Source of the DNA: Oceanobacillus senegalensis
GTDB lineage: Bacteria; Bacillota; Bacilli; Bacillales; Amphibacillaceae
Reading direction: 5' to 3'
Assembly (NCBI RefSeq): GCF_900176885.1
Contig: NZ_LT839648.1
Location: 2,570,618-2,634,617 of the forward strand
DNA: 64,000 nt
The notes under the pieces are model-generated. The model worked only from the letters and a program-made list of their open reading frames with translations. It ran no database searches and was not told where the DNA came from. A program made the translations under genes and the position numbers. Shown here piece after piece: positions 35,233 to 44,111 of the stretch (within the stretch, counting starts at the first letter, position 1; every line of letters starts with the position of its first letter).

Positions 35233-36285
35233 TTACTCATTATTATTTTCTTCCCATTCTGGTGGATAAACAGCCTCAGGAAGGTCAATTCCTATTTCTT
35301 CATAGTAGCGGATAGCACCAGGGTGTAATGGAAACTCTTGATTTTTTAAGATTGCTGCAGGATCTTCCGCTTCTTTTGCAGATGCGTGTGTACTAATCAT
35401 TTGATCAATATTTTCGTGATAGGCTTTAACAAAATCATAAACAAAATCTTCATTTGCATCTTTCTGTATGACCCCAAAGTTAAATTGAGCCATGGTTTCT
35501 AAATCATCATTTAGCTGTTCATACGTATCAGCAGGAATTGTATATTCCGTGAAATAAGGCAGTTCCTCCATTACCGTTTTTCTATCTTCCTCGCTAAGGC
35601 CATAGATATTTATATCCATCTGAGTCTCCACTTCCGTTACTGAAGAAATAGGAATCCCAGCTGAGAACCCTATGTGATCCAATTGTCCATCTAACATCTG
35701 AGATGCCATATCACTTGCACCCGCCTGAACCTGATCACCTGTTTCAATTCCTAATACTTCATATATTAAAGGATTGTATGTTCCAGGAGTTCCTCCAGCT
35801 GGACCGACCCCAACTCTTTCCCCTTCATGATCTCTAATGCTTGTTGCACCAGAATCAGCAGAAGACCACCAGTGGAATGGAGTATGATACATTGGGAAAA
35901 TAACACGAATATCTTTATACTCCTTATTGGTCCATACCCCATCATTGTAATATCCTTCATAAAGCGGTCCGTTCGTTACCATTCCGATTTGAATATCACC
36001 TTGATCAAGTAATTGGATATTATGCACGGGACCACCAGTTACTTCAACATTTGATGTAATGTCAAGATGCTCTTCTAATAAGTTAGCTAAACCGCCTCCC
36101 CATATGTAGTAGGTTCCTCCCTGAGAAGCTGTTCCTATTGTTACGGTACTTGGATATTCTGATGATCCAGCACTTTCTCCCCCTGAGTTACCACTAGCAT
36201 CCTCAGCATTGTCACTACAAGCCGAGAGTACAATCAATACCATCGCAACCATGATAAAAAAGGTTAGATTTTTGATACGTTTCAT
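35233..36285 (-). CDS. TAXI-family TRAP substrate-binding lipoprotein
   Basis: This 350-residue lipoprotein has a signal peptide ending LSAC (Cys23), a Ser/Gly-rich linker and a TAXI domain starting VTIGTASQGGTYYIWGGGLANLLEEH near 49. GVGPAGGTPGTYNP near 158 and LHPGAIRYYEEIG near 327 are typical of the family. It feeds the fused permease downstream. The ATG follows AAAGGAGG. It lies between that permease gene and the DctB-like gene, so dicarboxylates are the likely ligands, but this is inference from neighbours. Confidence 0.87.
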   Translation of the reverse strand: MKRIKNLTFFIMVAMVLIVLSACSDNAEDASGNSGGESAGSSEYPSTVTIGTASQGGTYYIWGGGLANLLEEHLDITSNVEVTGGPVHNIQLLDQGDIQIGMVTNGPLYEGYYNDGVWTNKEYKDIRVIFPMYHTPFHWWSSADSGATSIRDHEGERVGVGPAGGTPGTYNPLIYEVLGIETGDQVQAGASDMASQMLDGQLDHIGFSAGIPISSVTEVETQMDINIYGLSEEDRKTVMEELPYFTEYTIPADTYEQLNDDLETMAQFNFGVIQKDANEDFVYDFVKAYHENIDQMISTHASAKEAEDPAAILKNQEFPLHPGAIRYYEEIGIDLPEAVYPPEWEENNNE

Positions 36286-36301
36286 CGCTTTTTCCTCCTT
36301 T

Positions 36302-37330
36302 TTATTCCTTAAATTTTGGAAGATATTTTATATACTGTGCCCCATACCTCTTGGCAAAAGAATCATACAAAGGGGTAAGTGCTTCTTCCCATTGTTTTCT
36401 TTCCTCATCATTTAGTTCATGTATTTCGATGCAATTGCAAGATTGTAGTACTTCATATTTTTCGGCATTTATTTCCCTAGCTCGCTTTGCTTCCCATTCC
36501 GTTACATCGTTCATAACATCCAGAAGTGTAACCTGAATATCCTCAGGTAGATTCTTCCAGAAATCTGCATTAATGATTACAAAATAACCTAAGTATCCAT
36601 GGTTACTTACAGTCATATAGTCTTGAACAGTATGAATATTTTTGTTTACAATATTAGAAAATGTGTTTTCTTGTGCATCAAGTTGACCACTTTCTAATAC
36701 GGAAAAAACTTGATAAAACGTCTCAACTTGTGGTTCAGCCTCTAATAGTTTAAACTGTTCTCCCAATAGTTCACTATCCATAATTCTAAACTTTAAATTT
36801 CGGAAATCCTCAGGTGTATAAAGAGGTGTTTTATTGCTTGTCATTTGTTTAAAACCGTTTTCCCAAAAACCAAGTAAGTACATTCCTTCTTGTTCCAGTT
36901 TCATTTTTAGTACTTCCCCTACAGGGCTTCTAATGTACTCTTTAACTTCACTAGCATTTTTAAATGCAAATGGTAAATCTAGTACTTGCCATTCTGGAAC
37001 TAATGTAGCAATTTTAGATGTTGCAGGAGCAATCATTTGCACATCCCCATCTTTTATTGCCTCTATTTCCTCACCATCTTTGTACAAGAAACTATTTGGA
37101 AAAACCTGAACCTCGACTTGTCCATTTGTTCTTTCTTCTACTAACTTAGCAAAACGCCTACTTTCCATTCCTTTTGGTGTATTTTCACCAACAACATGGG
37201 AGAAGCGAATAACAATTCGTTCATCCTCACTAAGTTGTTCATGGTCAACCGGGTAGCTTCTCATACTGCATGAAACTAATAATGTACTTGAAATAAGAAA
37301 TAATAGTATAAAACCTTTTTTACTAAAAAT
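36302..37330 (-). CDS. dctB: DctB-like dicarboxylate-binding lipoprotein, no standard start codon visible
   Basis: This DctP-type binding protein has RIVIRFSHVVGENTPKGMESRRFAKLVEERT and EVQVFPNSFLYKDGEE, then MDSELLGEQFKLLEAEPQVETFYQVFSVLESGQLDAQENT. No DctQ or DctM gene is adjacent; the neighbours encode a DctR/DctS pair and a DctP symporter, as in the Bacillus subtilis dct locus where DctB is a sensory partner of DctS. Translation upstream of the ATG at 37264 encodes a lipoprotein signal peptide (FILLFLISSTLLVSCS), but the frame reaches a stop at 37348 with no ATG, GTG or TTG. ATT at 37330 is the only near-start. Confidence 0.72.
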   Translation of the reverse strand: MFSKKGFILLFLISSTLLVSCSMRSYPVDHEQLSEDERIVIRFSHVVGENTPKGMESRRFAKLVEERTNGQVEVQVFPNSFLYKDGEEIEAIKDGDVQMIAPATSKIATLVPEWQVLDLPFAFKNASEVKEYIRSPVGEVLKMKLEQEGMYLLGFWENGFKQMTSNKTPLYTPEDFRNLKFRIMDSELLGEQFKLLEAEPQVETFYQVFSVLESGQLDAQENTFSNIVNKNIHTVQDYMTVSNHGYLGYFVIINADFWKNLPEDIQVTLLDVMNDVTEWEAKRAREINAEKYEVLQSCNCIEIHELNDEERKQWEEALTPLYDSFAKRYGAQYIKYLPKFKE

Positions 37331-37495
37331 TTTACTTAATAATACCTACACCCCCTTATTATTTTTAGGAATATTAAACCAATTTGGATATTTCTTATTA
37401 TAAAGCGCTTACAATTATGTAGCAATAATAAAAACATAATAATCTTTTTGGTCTTTTTGTTCTCAAATGTTCTGATAATCTTCTAGAGAATATTA

Positions 37496-37536
37496 AATGA
37501 AGGATTCCATCTAAATGGTATGATGAATCCTTCATT
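37496..37536 (-). terminator. Probable terminator after dctR
   Basis: AATGAAGGATTC and GAATCCTTCATT form a 12-bp perfect stem 19 bases after the dctR stop codon, with a 17-base loop that can itself pair partly (CCAT/ATGG). The T tract on the minus strand is weak. It probably separates dctSR from dctB. Confidence 0.6.
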
Positions 37537-37554
37537 ATCTACTAGAACATTCTG

Positions 37555-38220
37555 CTAAATATAGTAATAGTTAGTTGGCCTTCCTACACGTCCATATTCC
37601 ATTTGAATATTTATCTTACTTTGCTTGGATAAATAATCTAAATAACGTCGAACGGTCACTCTGGCCATTCCTAAATAATCTGCTAATTGTTCAGCTGATA
37701 CAGGTTTTTCTTGTTCAACTAATACCATTAATACCTGTTTTAACGTTCCCTCACTTAGTCCTTTTGGAAGTTCCTCATTCACCTTCATATCCTTTATCTT
37801 TGTCCATTCATCAATTTCCTTTTGACTTACTGTCTCAGAATCTTGAAGTTTCTTCCACATTTTCAAGTAATGATCTAATGCTAATTTAAAACGATCAAAT
37901 CGAAATGGTTTTACAATATAATCAATGGCACCTAACTGAAATAACTGGTGCACAGTTTTTGTATCTTTTGCTGCCGTAATCATAATAATATCTGCAGGAA
38001 TTTCACTTTTTCTCATTTCGCTTATTACTTCCAACCCAGAACAATCAGGCAAGTACACGTCCATTAATACAAGATCAGGTTGTTTCTGATTAATCAATTC
38101 GAGCGCTATTTTACCTGTTTCAGCACTTCCAATTAGTTGAAATTGGGGAATTTTCTCTAGAAATGACTTATTCACTTCCAATACCATTGGATCATCTTCA
38201 ACAATTAGAACATTAACCAT
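37555..38220 (-). CDS. dctR: Response regulator, CitB/DctR family
   Basis: This regulator of about 221 residues has a receiver domain (acidic pair in VEDDP near 7-11, phospho-Asp in LVLMDVYLPDCSG near 54, Lys in IVKPFRFDR near 104) and a C-terminal winged-helix output with LADYLGMARVTVRRYLDYL near 186. It belongs to the CitB group that pairs with CitA/DcuS-type kinases for di- and tricarboxylates. It is 17 bases after the kinase gene. The second of two adjacent ATGs is better spaced from AAGGGTG. Confidence 0.87.
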   Translation of the reverse strand: MVNVLIVEDDPMVLEVNKSFLEKIPQFQLIGSAETGKIALELINQKQPDLVLMDVYLPDCSGLEVISEMRKSEIPADIIMITAAKDTKTVHQLFQLGAIDYIVKPFRFDRFKLALDHYLKMWKKLQDSETVSQKEIDEWTKIKDMKVNEELPKGLSEGTLKQVLMVLVEQEKPVSAEQLADYLGMARVTVRRYLDYLSKQSKINIQMEYGRVGRPTNYYYI

Positions 38221-38237
38221 CATTTCACCCTTCTTTC

Positions 38238-39809
38238 CTATACGTTCATTTCTATTTCAAATTTGGTACCTTCATTTTTTTCGGAGGTTACTCGTAACGT
38301 GCCTTGTTTTGCATCAATAATTTCTTTTACTACATGTAAACCGATTCCCCTGCCCTCTTTGGCCTTCGAACTATAACCCTGCTTAAATATTTTGTTTTTT
38401 TCTGATTCGGATATTCCTTTACCAGTGTCTTTCACCGAAATATATAAATGGTTTTCATTCCCCTTAATGAAACATTCCACATTTTTTTCTATCTGACTTT
38501 CACATGCTTCCATGGCATTATCTAGCAAATTTCCAAGAAGTGTAATGATATCACCTGGACTCAATCCCTGAATCACTTCTTCTAAATAACTTTCCCTATC
38601 GATTAATAATTGCACTCCAAGCTCCCTTGCTCTTGAACGTTTTCCAAGGATAAGTCCAGAAATGGAGTAATGTTGAATACGACTTCTTAAAAATTGAACC
38701 ATATCTTCTTCAAAAGATGTTTCATCCATGATAATATCCAACGCCTCATCCGTTCTCCCTAATTGGATGAGACCAGCAATGCTGTGAAGTTTATTCATAT
38801 ATTCATGATTCTGTGCACGCAAAGCAGCAACCAGACTTCTAACACCCGTTAACTCTTCCCCTAATCGCTGTGCATCCGAGCGATTTTTCAAGTTAATTAG
38901 GTATCCTGTAAACAAATCTTTTACAAAAATTGGGTAGATGGAAATCAAATACATTTCCCCTTTAATACTGATTGCCCTATTACTAATCTCTCTATTTACT
39001 TGTATTTGTTCTAGTATCCATGAGTCTGGAAATATATCTTTGATTGAAGAATTTTTAGAAAGGGTAAAATCTGTATACGCTGTTGCCAAATTATTCATAA
39101 AGGTAACCTTCCCTTTGCTGTCCGTTGCAATTATTCCTGTATCAAGCGTTTCCATAATCATAGAACGTTCTTCAAATAATCTAGCAATCTCATACGGTTC
39201 TAAATAATAGGTTTGCTTTTTGACATTGTTTGCTAATAGCCATGCACCTGCAAGTCCTATTAGAAGGCCCCATACCAATGATAGAATTAAATCGGATTGA
39301 TATTCTTCCAAAAGCGACTGAAAGGTGGGTGCTAGAATGCCTACTACAGCAACTCCTACCTGTTCTATACCTTCTTCATCCATAATTGGAACAAATGCCC
39401 GAATGGCAAATCCAAGCTCACCTATCGCTTTTGAAGTATACTCCAATTCAGAAAAAGCAGCTTTTTCATCGCCACCTAAAAATTTCTTACCGATTCTGGA
39501 TTCGGATGGATGGGAATAACGAATTCCATCCATGTCCAAAATGACAATATAATCTACATTTGTGGATAAGCGAATTCGTTCCACAACAGGCTGTATCATC
39601 TTAGAACCGTCCACTTTTCCAACAGAATTACGAATATCATCCAATTGAGCAATGGTTCTTGCAATAGCTATAGCACGTTCACCAATTTCCTCTTCAAATG
39701 ATTTAGATATACTGATTAACATAGTTACTCCACTGACAAATACAGAAGAAAATACTAATATGGAAGAAAGAATGAGTATTTTTGTACGTAACTTTATTCG
39801 TTTATTCAT
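38238..39809 (-). CDS. dctS: Sensor histidine kinase, CitA/DcuS family
   Basis: This kinase of about 523 residues has a first membrane helix near 10-32, an extracellular PDC/CACHE-type sensor domain (DYIVILDMDGIRYSHPSESRIGKKF near 91), a second helix near 174-195, a PAS domain (DTGIIATDSKGKVTFMN), a DHp region with RAQNHEYMNKLHSIAGL (His is the likely phosphorylation site), and an ATPase domain with LLDNAMEAC and DTGKGI. The ATG at 39809 follows GTGAGG. By homology it senses dicarboxylates with the DctB-like lipoprotein and phosphorylates DctR. Confidence 0.88.
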   Translation of the reverse strand: MNKRIKLRTKILILSSILVFSSVFVSGVTMLISISKSFEEEIGERAIAIARTIAQLDDIRNSVGKVDGSKMIQPVVERIRLSTNVDYIVILDMDGIRYSHPSESRIGKKFLGGDEKAAFSELEYTSKAIGELGFAIRAFVPIMDEEGIEQVGVAVVGILAPTFQSLLEEYQSDLILSLVWGLLIGLAGAWLLANNVKKQTYYLEPYEIARLFEERSMIMETLDTGIIATDSKGKVTFMNNLATAYTDFTLSKNSSIKDIFPDSWILEQIQVNREISNRAISIKGEMYLISIYPIFVKDLFTGYLINLKNRSDAQRLGEELTGVRSLVAALRAQNHEYMNKLHSIAGLIQLGRTDEALDIIMDETSFEEDMVQFLRSRIQHYSISGLILGKRSRARELGVQLLIDRESYLEEVIQGLSPGDIITLLGNLLDNAMEACESQIEKNVECFIKGNENHLYISVKDTGKGISESEKNKIFKQGYSSKAKEGRGIGLHVVKEIIDAKQGTLRVTSEKNEGTKFEIEMNV

Positions 39810-40253
39810 TGATAGCCTCACTTGTTTTTTTAACTTCCTATTATAAATAGATAATTTATATAGTTATTGAAGATTTTATATGTACATACCTATTACTTTA
39901 TAATATTACGAAAATTATTATATATCAATAAATTAGTAAAAGTCGTTACCAGGGTGTACATAATATCTTCAATAGAGGACTCGACTGTCATATCTCTAGA
40001 GAAGTAATAACAACTGACTGCTGATATTAGTCAATTAACTTAAGGTCTTCTACTAAACGTAATTACTATAATTTTTAGGGGAGTTGTTTTTGCATCACGA
40101 TGCTTCCAGTTTCACAGTAAATTAAAGTACATTACGGTATGAATTCTCTTAACAATCGGTAAAATACTATTACGACTGTCTATGCAGATTATCTCTTAAA
40201 ATTTGATTGATATAGGATTAAGGGTATAAGTTCTATATAAGGAGGTGAATGAA
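39810..40253. promoter_or_regulatory. Divergent control region between dctS and dctP
   Basis: About 440 AT-rich bases separate the divergent dctS and dctP genes. No gene is seen. The promoters of both directions and any DctR site should lie here. A TATAAT-like hexamer occurs near 40069, but I could not fix a -35 box or a clear repeated operator. Confidence 0.4.
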
Positions 40254-41474
40254 GTGAAAGCAATATGGAACAAATATTTAGAAGCATCTCTTATTATGAA
40301 AATTACCATTGCGCTCATTTTGGGTGTAATTACCGGAATCCTATTTGGTCAAGATGCTGAGGTCCTATCCCCTTTTGGAGACCTTTTACTGCGATTGCTT
40401 AAATTCCTAATTATTCCGCTCATTTTATTTACACTCATTGTTGGCGTTAACCAAACAAAAATAGGTAATTTAGGAAAAATGGGTGGAAAAGTATTTCTGT
40501 ATTATACTTTTACCTCTGCCTTAGCTATAGTAGTAGGATTAATCGTTGCTAGCATTTTTAATCCTGGAACTGGGATGACACTTGATACTGCCGAAGCATT
40601 CGAAGTCCCTGATGATCCTGGATTCATCAGTGTCTTATTAAATATTGTCCCAGATAATATTATCACAGCGTTCGGTGAGCTAAATCTGCTAGGAATTATT
40701 TTCACTGCACTCTCATTCGGAATTGCCATCTCATGGTTACGATCATCTAAAGAATTTGGCGAGCTGGGTGAGCATGTCTATAAAGTGGTGGAAGGGTTAA
40801 ATGAGGCAACTCTAGCTATTATGAAGGTAGTTCTTCAATATGTACCAATTGGAATTTTTGCTATTATTGCGGAAACAGTAGGAAACCAAGGGATGGACAC
40901 CTTAACATCTTTAGGAAACATGATTGTAGTACTATATATAGCCTTGCTTGTACATGTTGCTATATATATTCTTTTAATGATTTTATTTAAGGTTTCGCCA
41001 GGCAGATTTTTCACCCATGCCCGTACCCCAATTATTACAGCTTTTGTTAGTCAAAGTAGTTCAGGTACATTACCACTGACACTAAATGCAGCCAAAGATT
41101 TAGGATTATCTAAGAGTTTATATGGATTTAGTCTACCTTTAGGAGCTACCATTAATATGGATGGAGCAGCGATTCGAATTGCCATTTCTGCTGTATTTGC
41201 TGCAAATGTCATCGGAGATCCATTAAGCTTTTCCGAAATGCTACAAGTCGTAGTAATAGGAACGTTGGCATCCATCGGTACTGCTGGTGTACCCGGAGCA
41301 GGTATCATTATGATTGCAACTGTTTTTGTTCAGTTAGGTTTACCTATGGAGGCAGTTGCTTTACTAACTGCCATTGATGCCCTCATTGGAATGGGGTGCA
41401 CAGCTCTAAATGTTACAGGAGACTTAGTTGGAACGTCGATTATTGATAAGACAGAAAATAGAGACGCAAGGTAA
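40254..41474 (+). CDS. dctP: Dicarboxylate:cation symporter of the DAACS family
   Basis: This DctA/GltP-type symporter of about 406 residues has RLLKFLIIPLILFTLIVGVNQ near 44-64, the serine-rich loop SQSSSGTLPLTLNAA near 265, GATINMDGAAIRIAISAVFAA near 295, and GVPGAGIIM near 345. It imports fumarate, malate or succinate with protons or sodium. GTG at 40254 is eight bases after GGAGG; the GTG at 40245 overlaps that site. Divergent from dctS, it matches the DctBSR-DctP arrangement of Bacillus and is the expected DctR target. Confidence 0.88.
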   Translation: MKAIWNKYLEASLIMKITIALILGVITGILFGQDAEVLSPFGDLLLRLLKFLIIPLILFTLIVGVNQTKIGNLGKMGGKVFLYYTFTSALAIVVGLIVASIFNPGTGMTLDTAEAFEVPDDPGFISVLLNIVPDNIITAFGELNLLGIIFTALSFGIAISWLRSSKEFGELGEHVYKVVEGLNEATLAIMKVVLQYVPIGIFAIIAETVGNQGMDTLTSLGNMIVVLYIALLVHVAIYILLMILFKVSPGRFFTHARTPIITAFVSQSSSGTLPLTLNAAKDLGLSKSLYGFSLPLGATINMDGAAIRIAISAVFAANVIGDPLSFSEMLQVVVIGTLASIGTAGVPGAGIIMIATVFVQLGLPMEAVALLTAIDALIGMGCTALNVTGDLVGTSIIDKTENRDAR

Positions 41475-41494
41475 ATACCCTCGCGTCTCTTTAC
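41460..41494 (+). terminator. Terminator overlapping the end of dctP
   Basis: AGAGACGC at the end of the reading frame pairs with GCGTCTCT (41483-41490), followed by TTTA. AGG and CCC extend the stem with a small bulge. The stem includes the last codons of the gene. Confidence 0.65.
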
Positions 41495-41776
41495 TAATTA
41501 ATCCCGAACTAATATAAAATCACGCTATTCATTTTATTTTACCCGTAAATAGTGACTAAATTTCTACACAGTAATTTCTTTTTATTACGCTTCTCCTCCC
41601 AATAAAAATCGCTATCATAATTCACCTATGATACCATCTATCCACTGACAGTATCATTTACGTTAATGTTTAAGTAGCACATTATCTAACAAACTGTCTC
41701 ATGAATATTCATAAAACGAATACCATACATATAATTAAAAGGTGGAAAAATAGTAATATAAGGATGGGTGATCAAC
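41495..41776. other. Gap between dctP and katE
   Basis: About 280 AT-rich bases with no gene. It should hold the catalase promoter. I looked for a sigma-B type GTTT...GGGTA pair and did not find a convincing one. The catalase ribosome site AAGGATGG ends the gap. Confidence 0.4.
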
Positions 41777-43834
41777 ATGGATAAAAAACCATCAAGAAAC
41801 CAAAACCCTAATAACCAAGACAAAAAGCAAGACCAATTAGATCGGTATCGTATACAAAATACCGGTAAACCAATGACGACCAATCAGGATAGAAAAATAT
41901 CAAACGACTCAGAGACTTTAAAGGCTGGAGAACGTGGTCCTTCCTTACATCAAGATTGGCATTACTTCGAAAAAATGACACACTTTGTCCAGGAAGAGGA
42001 ACCAGAAAGAGTGGTTCATGCAAGAGGTTACAGTGCCCACGGAGAGTTTGAATGCTATCAGTCTATGAGGCATGTGACAAAAGCAGGTTTTTTACAGGAT
42101 CCTGGGAAAAAGACTCCAATAACGTGCCGCTTTTCTACCGTACAAGGGCCTAGAGGGTCTTATGATACGGCAAGAGATTTACGTTGTAAGGGGGTTAAGT
42201 TTTATACGGAGGAAGGAAATTACGATTTGACAACCATTGCGATGCCTGTATTAATTAACCAAGATCCTATGAAATTTCCGGACGTAATTCATGCGTATCA
42301 AGCAAAGTCGGATGATGACATTCCAACAGCAACCGGTGCACACGATCATTTTTGGGATTATATAGCCAATAATCCAGAAGCGCTTCATATGGTGCAATGG
42401 GTTATGTCAGATCGTGGCATCGTGAGAAGTTACCGAATGATGGAATCGTGGTCTATTAATACGTATTTGTTTGTTAACGATGCAGGTGTTGCAACCTTTG
42501 TTCGATTTGTCTGGAAACCAGTCCTTGGTGTTCATTCCCTGCTTCAGGATGAAGCGATAAAACTTGGCGGAATCGACCCAGACTTTCACCGGAAGGATTT
42601 ACGTGAAGCAATCGACAAGGGCGCTTATCCTGAATATGAATTAGGTGTTCAGCTTATTTCACTGGAGGATGAATTTAAATACGACTTTGATATTCTTGAC
42701 CCTGCGAAATTTTGGCCGGAAGAGTTAATTCCTGTTCAACTTATCGGGAAATTGACCTTAAATAGAAATATTGATAACTACCATACGGAATCCGAACAAG
42801 TAGCATTTAATCCCGCGAATGTCGTTCCGGGAATTGACTTTTCCAATGATCCCGTATTGCAGGGTAGATTAATTGCTTACCATAATGCACAAGTACATCG
42901 GATTGGCACAAACTTCCAGGAGTTACCAATTAACAAACCAATCTGTCCATTTCACAATAACCAGCGCCGAGGCCCTATGAGATATCGAATTGATGTGGAT
43001 CAAGTTAACTATCACCAAAATTCACTAGCAAATAACACGCCATATACAACCCTACCGGAAGCTGGAGGATATGAGTCTTATCCAAAAAAAGTGGACGGAG
43101 TCGTCATCCGTGGTCGAAGTGAATCATTTAATGATTTCTTTACCCAACCAAGGATTTTTTGGAACAGTATGACACCTGTTGAGAAACAACATACAATTGA
43201 AGGGTTCAGTTATCAACTTGGAAAAGTAAGAAGCGAGTCTGTCCGACAACAAAACGTTAATTTGTTGGTTAACGTTGACAAGGAAATGGCGTCCATCATC
43301 GCCGATAATATTGGTGTAGAACGTCCCAAAGGATCCCATGTTCCTGTATCTACAGCCTATCCTTCCCTCAGTCAGGCCAATACCCCTAAATATGCATTTA
43401 CGCAAAAAGTAGGTGTACTAATTGGAGATGGTTTTAATACTAATGAGGTAACCAATGTACTTCATTTATTTAAACAGAATGGGATTTTTGTTACCATTGT
43501 TAGTGATACACTCGGCAAGGTTACAGGTTCTGATGGTTCAACACTAAAAGTGAATGAAACTTTTCTTACAGCAAGTCCTTATCTGTTTGATGCCATTTAT
43601 GTTGTTGGTGGAAATTCCAAAAATGAGGCGTATTTTCAGCAAAATATCATGAACTTCGTTAGTAAAGCTTATAAGCAATATAAACCAATTGGTGTTTCCT
43701 CTACTGGACAGTCTTTTATTCAATCATCTCAAAAAAATAATTTAGCTGGTGTCGTTTTTGCTACAAATAATCCAAACTTCGGAGGGGATTTTGTCTCTGC
43801 CATAGCACAACAACGCTTCTGGAATAGAACATAA
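41777..43834 (+). CDS. katE: Large-subunit (clade 2, HPII/KatE-type) catalase
   Basis: This catalase of about 685 residues has a core plus a C-terminal flavodoxin/GATase-like domain (VGVLIGDGFNTNEV onwards, about 545-670), the hallmark of large-subunit catalases. The distal His lies in VVHARGYSAHGEF near 81 and the distal Asn in LINQDPMKFPD near 154. The proximal heme-ligand segment is RLIAYHNAQVHRIG, with the Tyr kept but the usual YxDTQ altered. It decomposes hydrogen peroxide in the cytoplasm. The ATG at 41777 is taken over an in-frame GTG nine bases earlier within the ribosome-site region. Confidence 0.88.
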   Translation: MDKKPSRNQNPNNQDKKQDQLDRYRIQNTGKPMTTNQDRKISNDSETLKAGERGPSLHQDWHYFEKMTHFVQEEEPERVVHARGYSAHGEFECYQSMRHVTKAGFLQDPGKKTPITCRFSTVQGPRGSYDTARDLRCKGVKFYTEEGNYDLTTIAMPVLINQDPMKFPDVIHAYQAKSDDDIPTATGAHDHFWDYIANNPEALHMVQWVMSDRGIVRSYRMMESWSINTYLFVNDAGVATFVRFVWKPVLGVHSLLQDEAIKLGGIDPDFHRKDLREAIDKGAYPEYELGVQLISLEDEFKYDFDILDPAKFWPEELIPVQLIGKLTLNRNIDNYHTESEQVAFNPANVVPGIDFSNDPVLQGRLIAYHNAQVHRIGTNFQELPINKPICPFHNNQRRGPMRYRIDVDQVNYHQNSLANNTPYTTLPEAGGYESYPKKVDGVVIRGRSESFNDFFTQPRIFWNSMTPVEKQHTIEGFSYQLGKVRSESVRQQNVNLLVNVDKEMASIIADNIGVERPKGSHVPVSTAYPSLSQANTPKYAFTQKVGVLIGDGFNTNEVTNVLHLFKQNGIFVTIVSDTLGKVTGSDGSTLKVNETFLTASPYLFDAIYVVGGNSKNEAYFQQNIMNFVSKAYKQYKPIGVSSTGQSFIQSSQKNNLAGVVFATNNPNFGGDFVSAIAQQRFWNRT

Positions 43835-43916
43835 TTTTGTTTTTAGCTTCCATACGGGGGGGAGATAACGTAAGCATTATTTCCCTACTCATTCATATAA
43901 AAAGGAGGGAAATGAA

Positions 43917-44111
43917 ATGTATAATAAAAATTTCATAAAGCAATCTTTATCCTCCCAAAATCTACCCTTTCATGAAACCGACCTCCAGCATATTCAAAAC
44001 ATACTTGTTACGGTAAATAAAGCGCAAGAATCCCTAAAAGCGTTTCCTTATCTAAATAATACAGTGCCAATTACAATCATTGATAAGAGGTTGATGCTAT
44101 GCCAGAAATAG
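43917..44111 (+). CDS. AtzG-like (DUF4089-type) small amidase subunit
   Basis: This 64-residue protein follows a strong AAAGGAGGGAAATGA site and overlaps the amidase gene by 13 bases. Its pattern (a short helix with NLPFHETDLQHIQNILVTVNK, then AQESLKAFPYLNN and a Pro-Ile tail) resembles AtzG/DUF4089 proteins, the GatC-like subunits of AtzE-type amidases. It probably stabilises or complements the amidase encoded next. Similarity is judged by eye on a very short protein, so the name is moderately sure; the coupling is clear. Confidence 0.65.
   Translation: MYNKNFIKQSLSSQNLPFHETDLQHIQNILVTVNKAQESLKAFPYLNNTVPITIIDKRLMLCQK

Noticed and set aside
41495-41776. Sigma-B promoter for katE
   Set aside because: Expected from Bacillus katE, but no GTTT-N13-15-GGGTA pair could be found at a suitable place.
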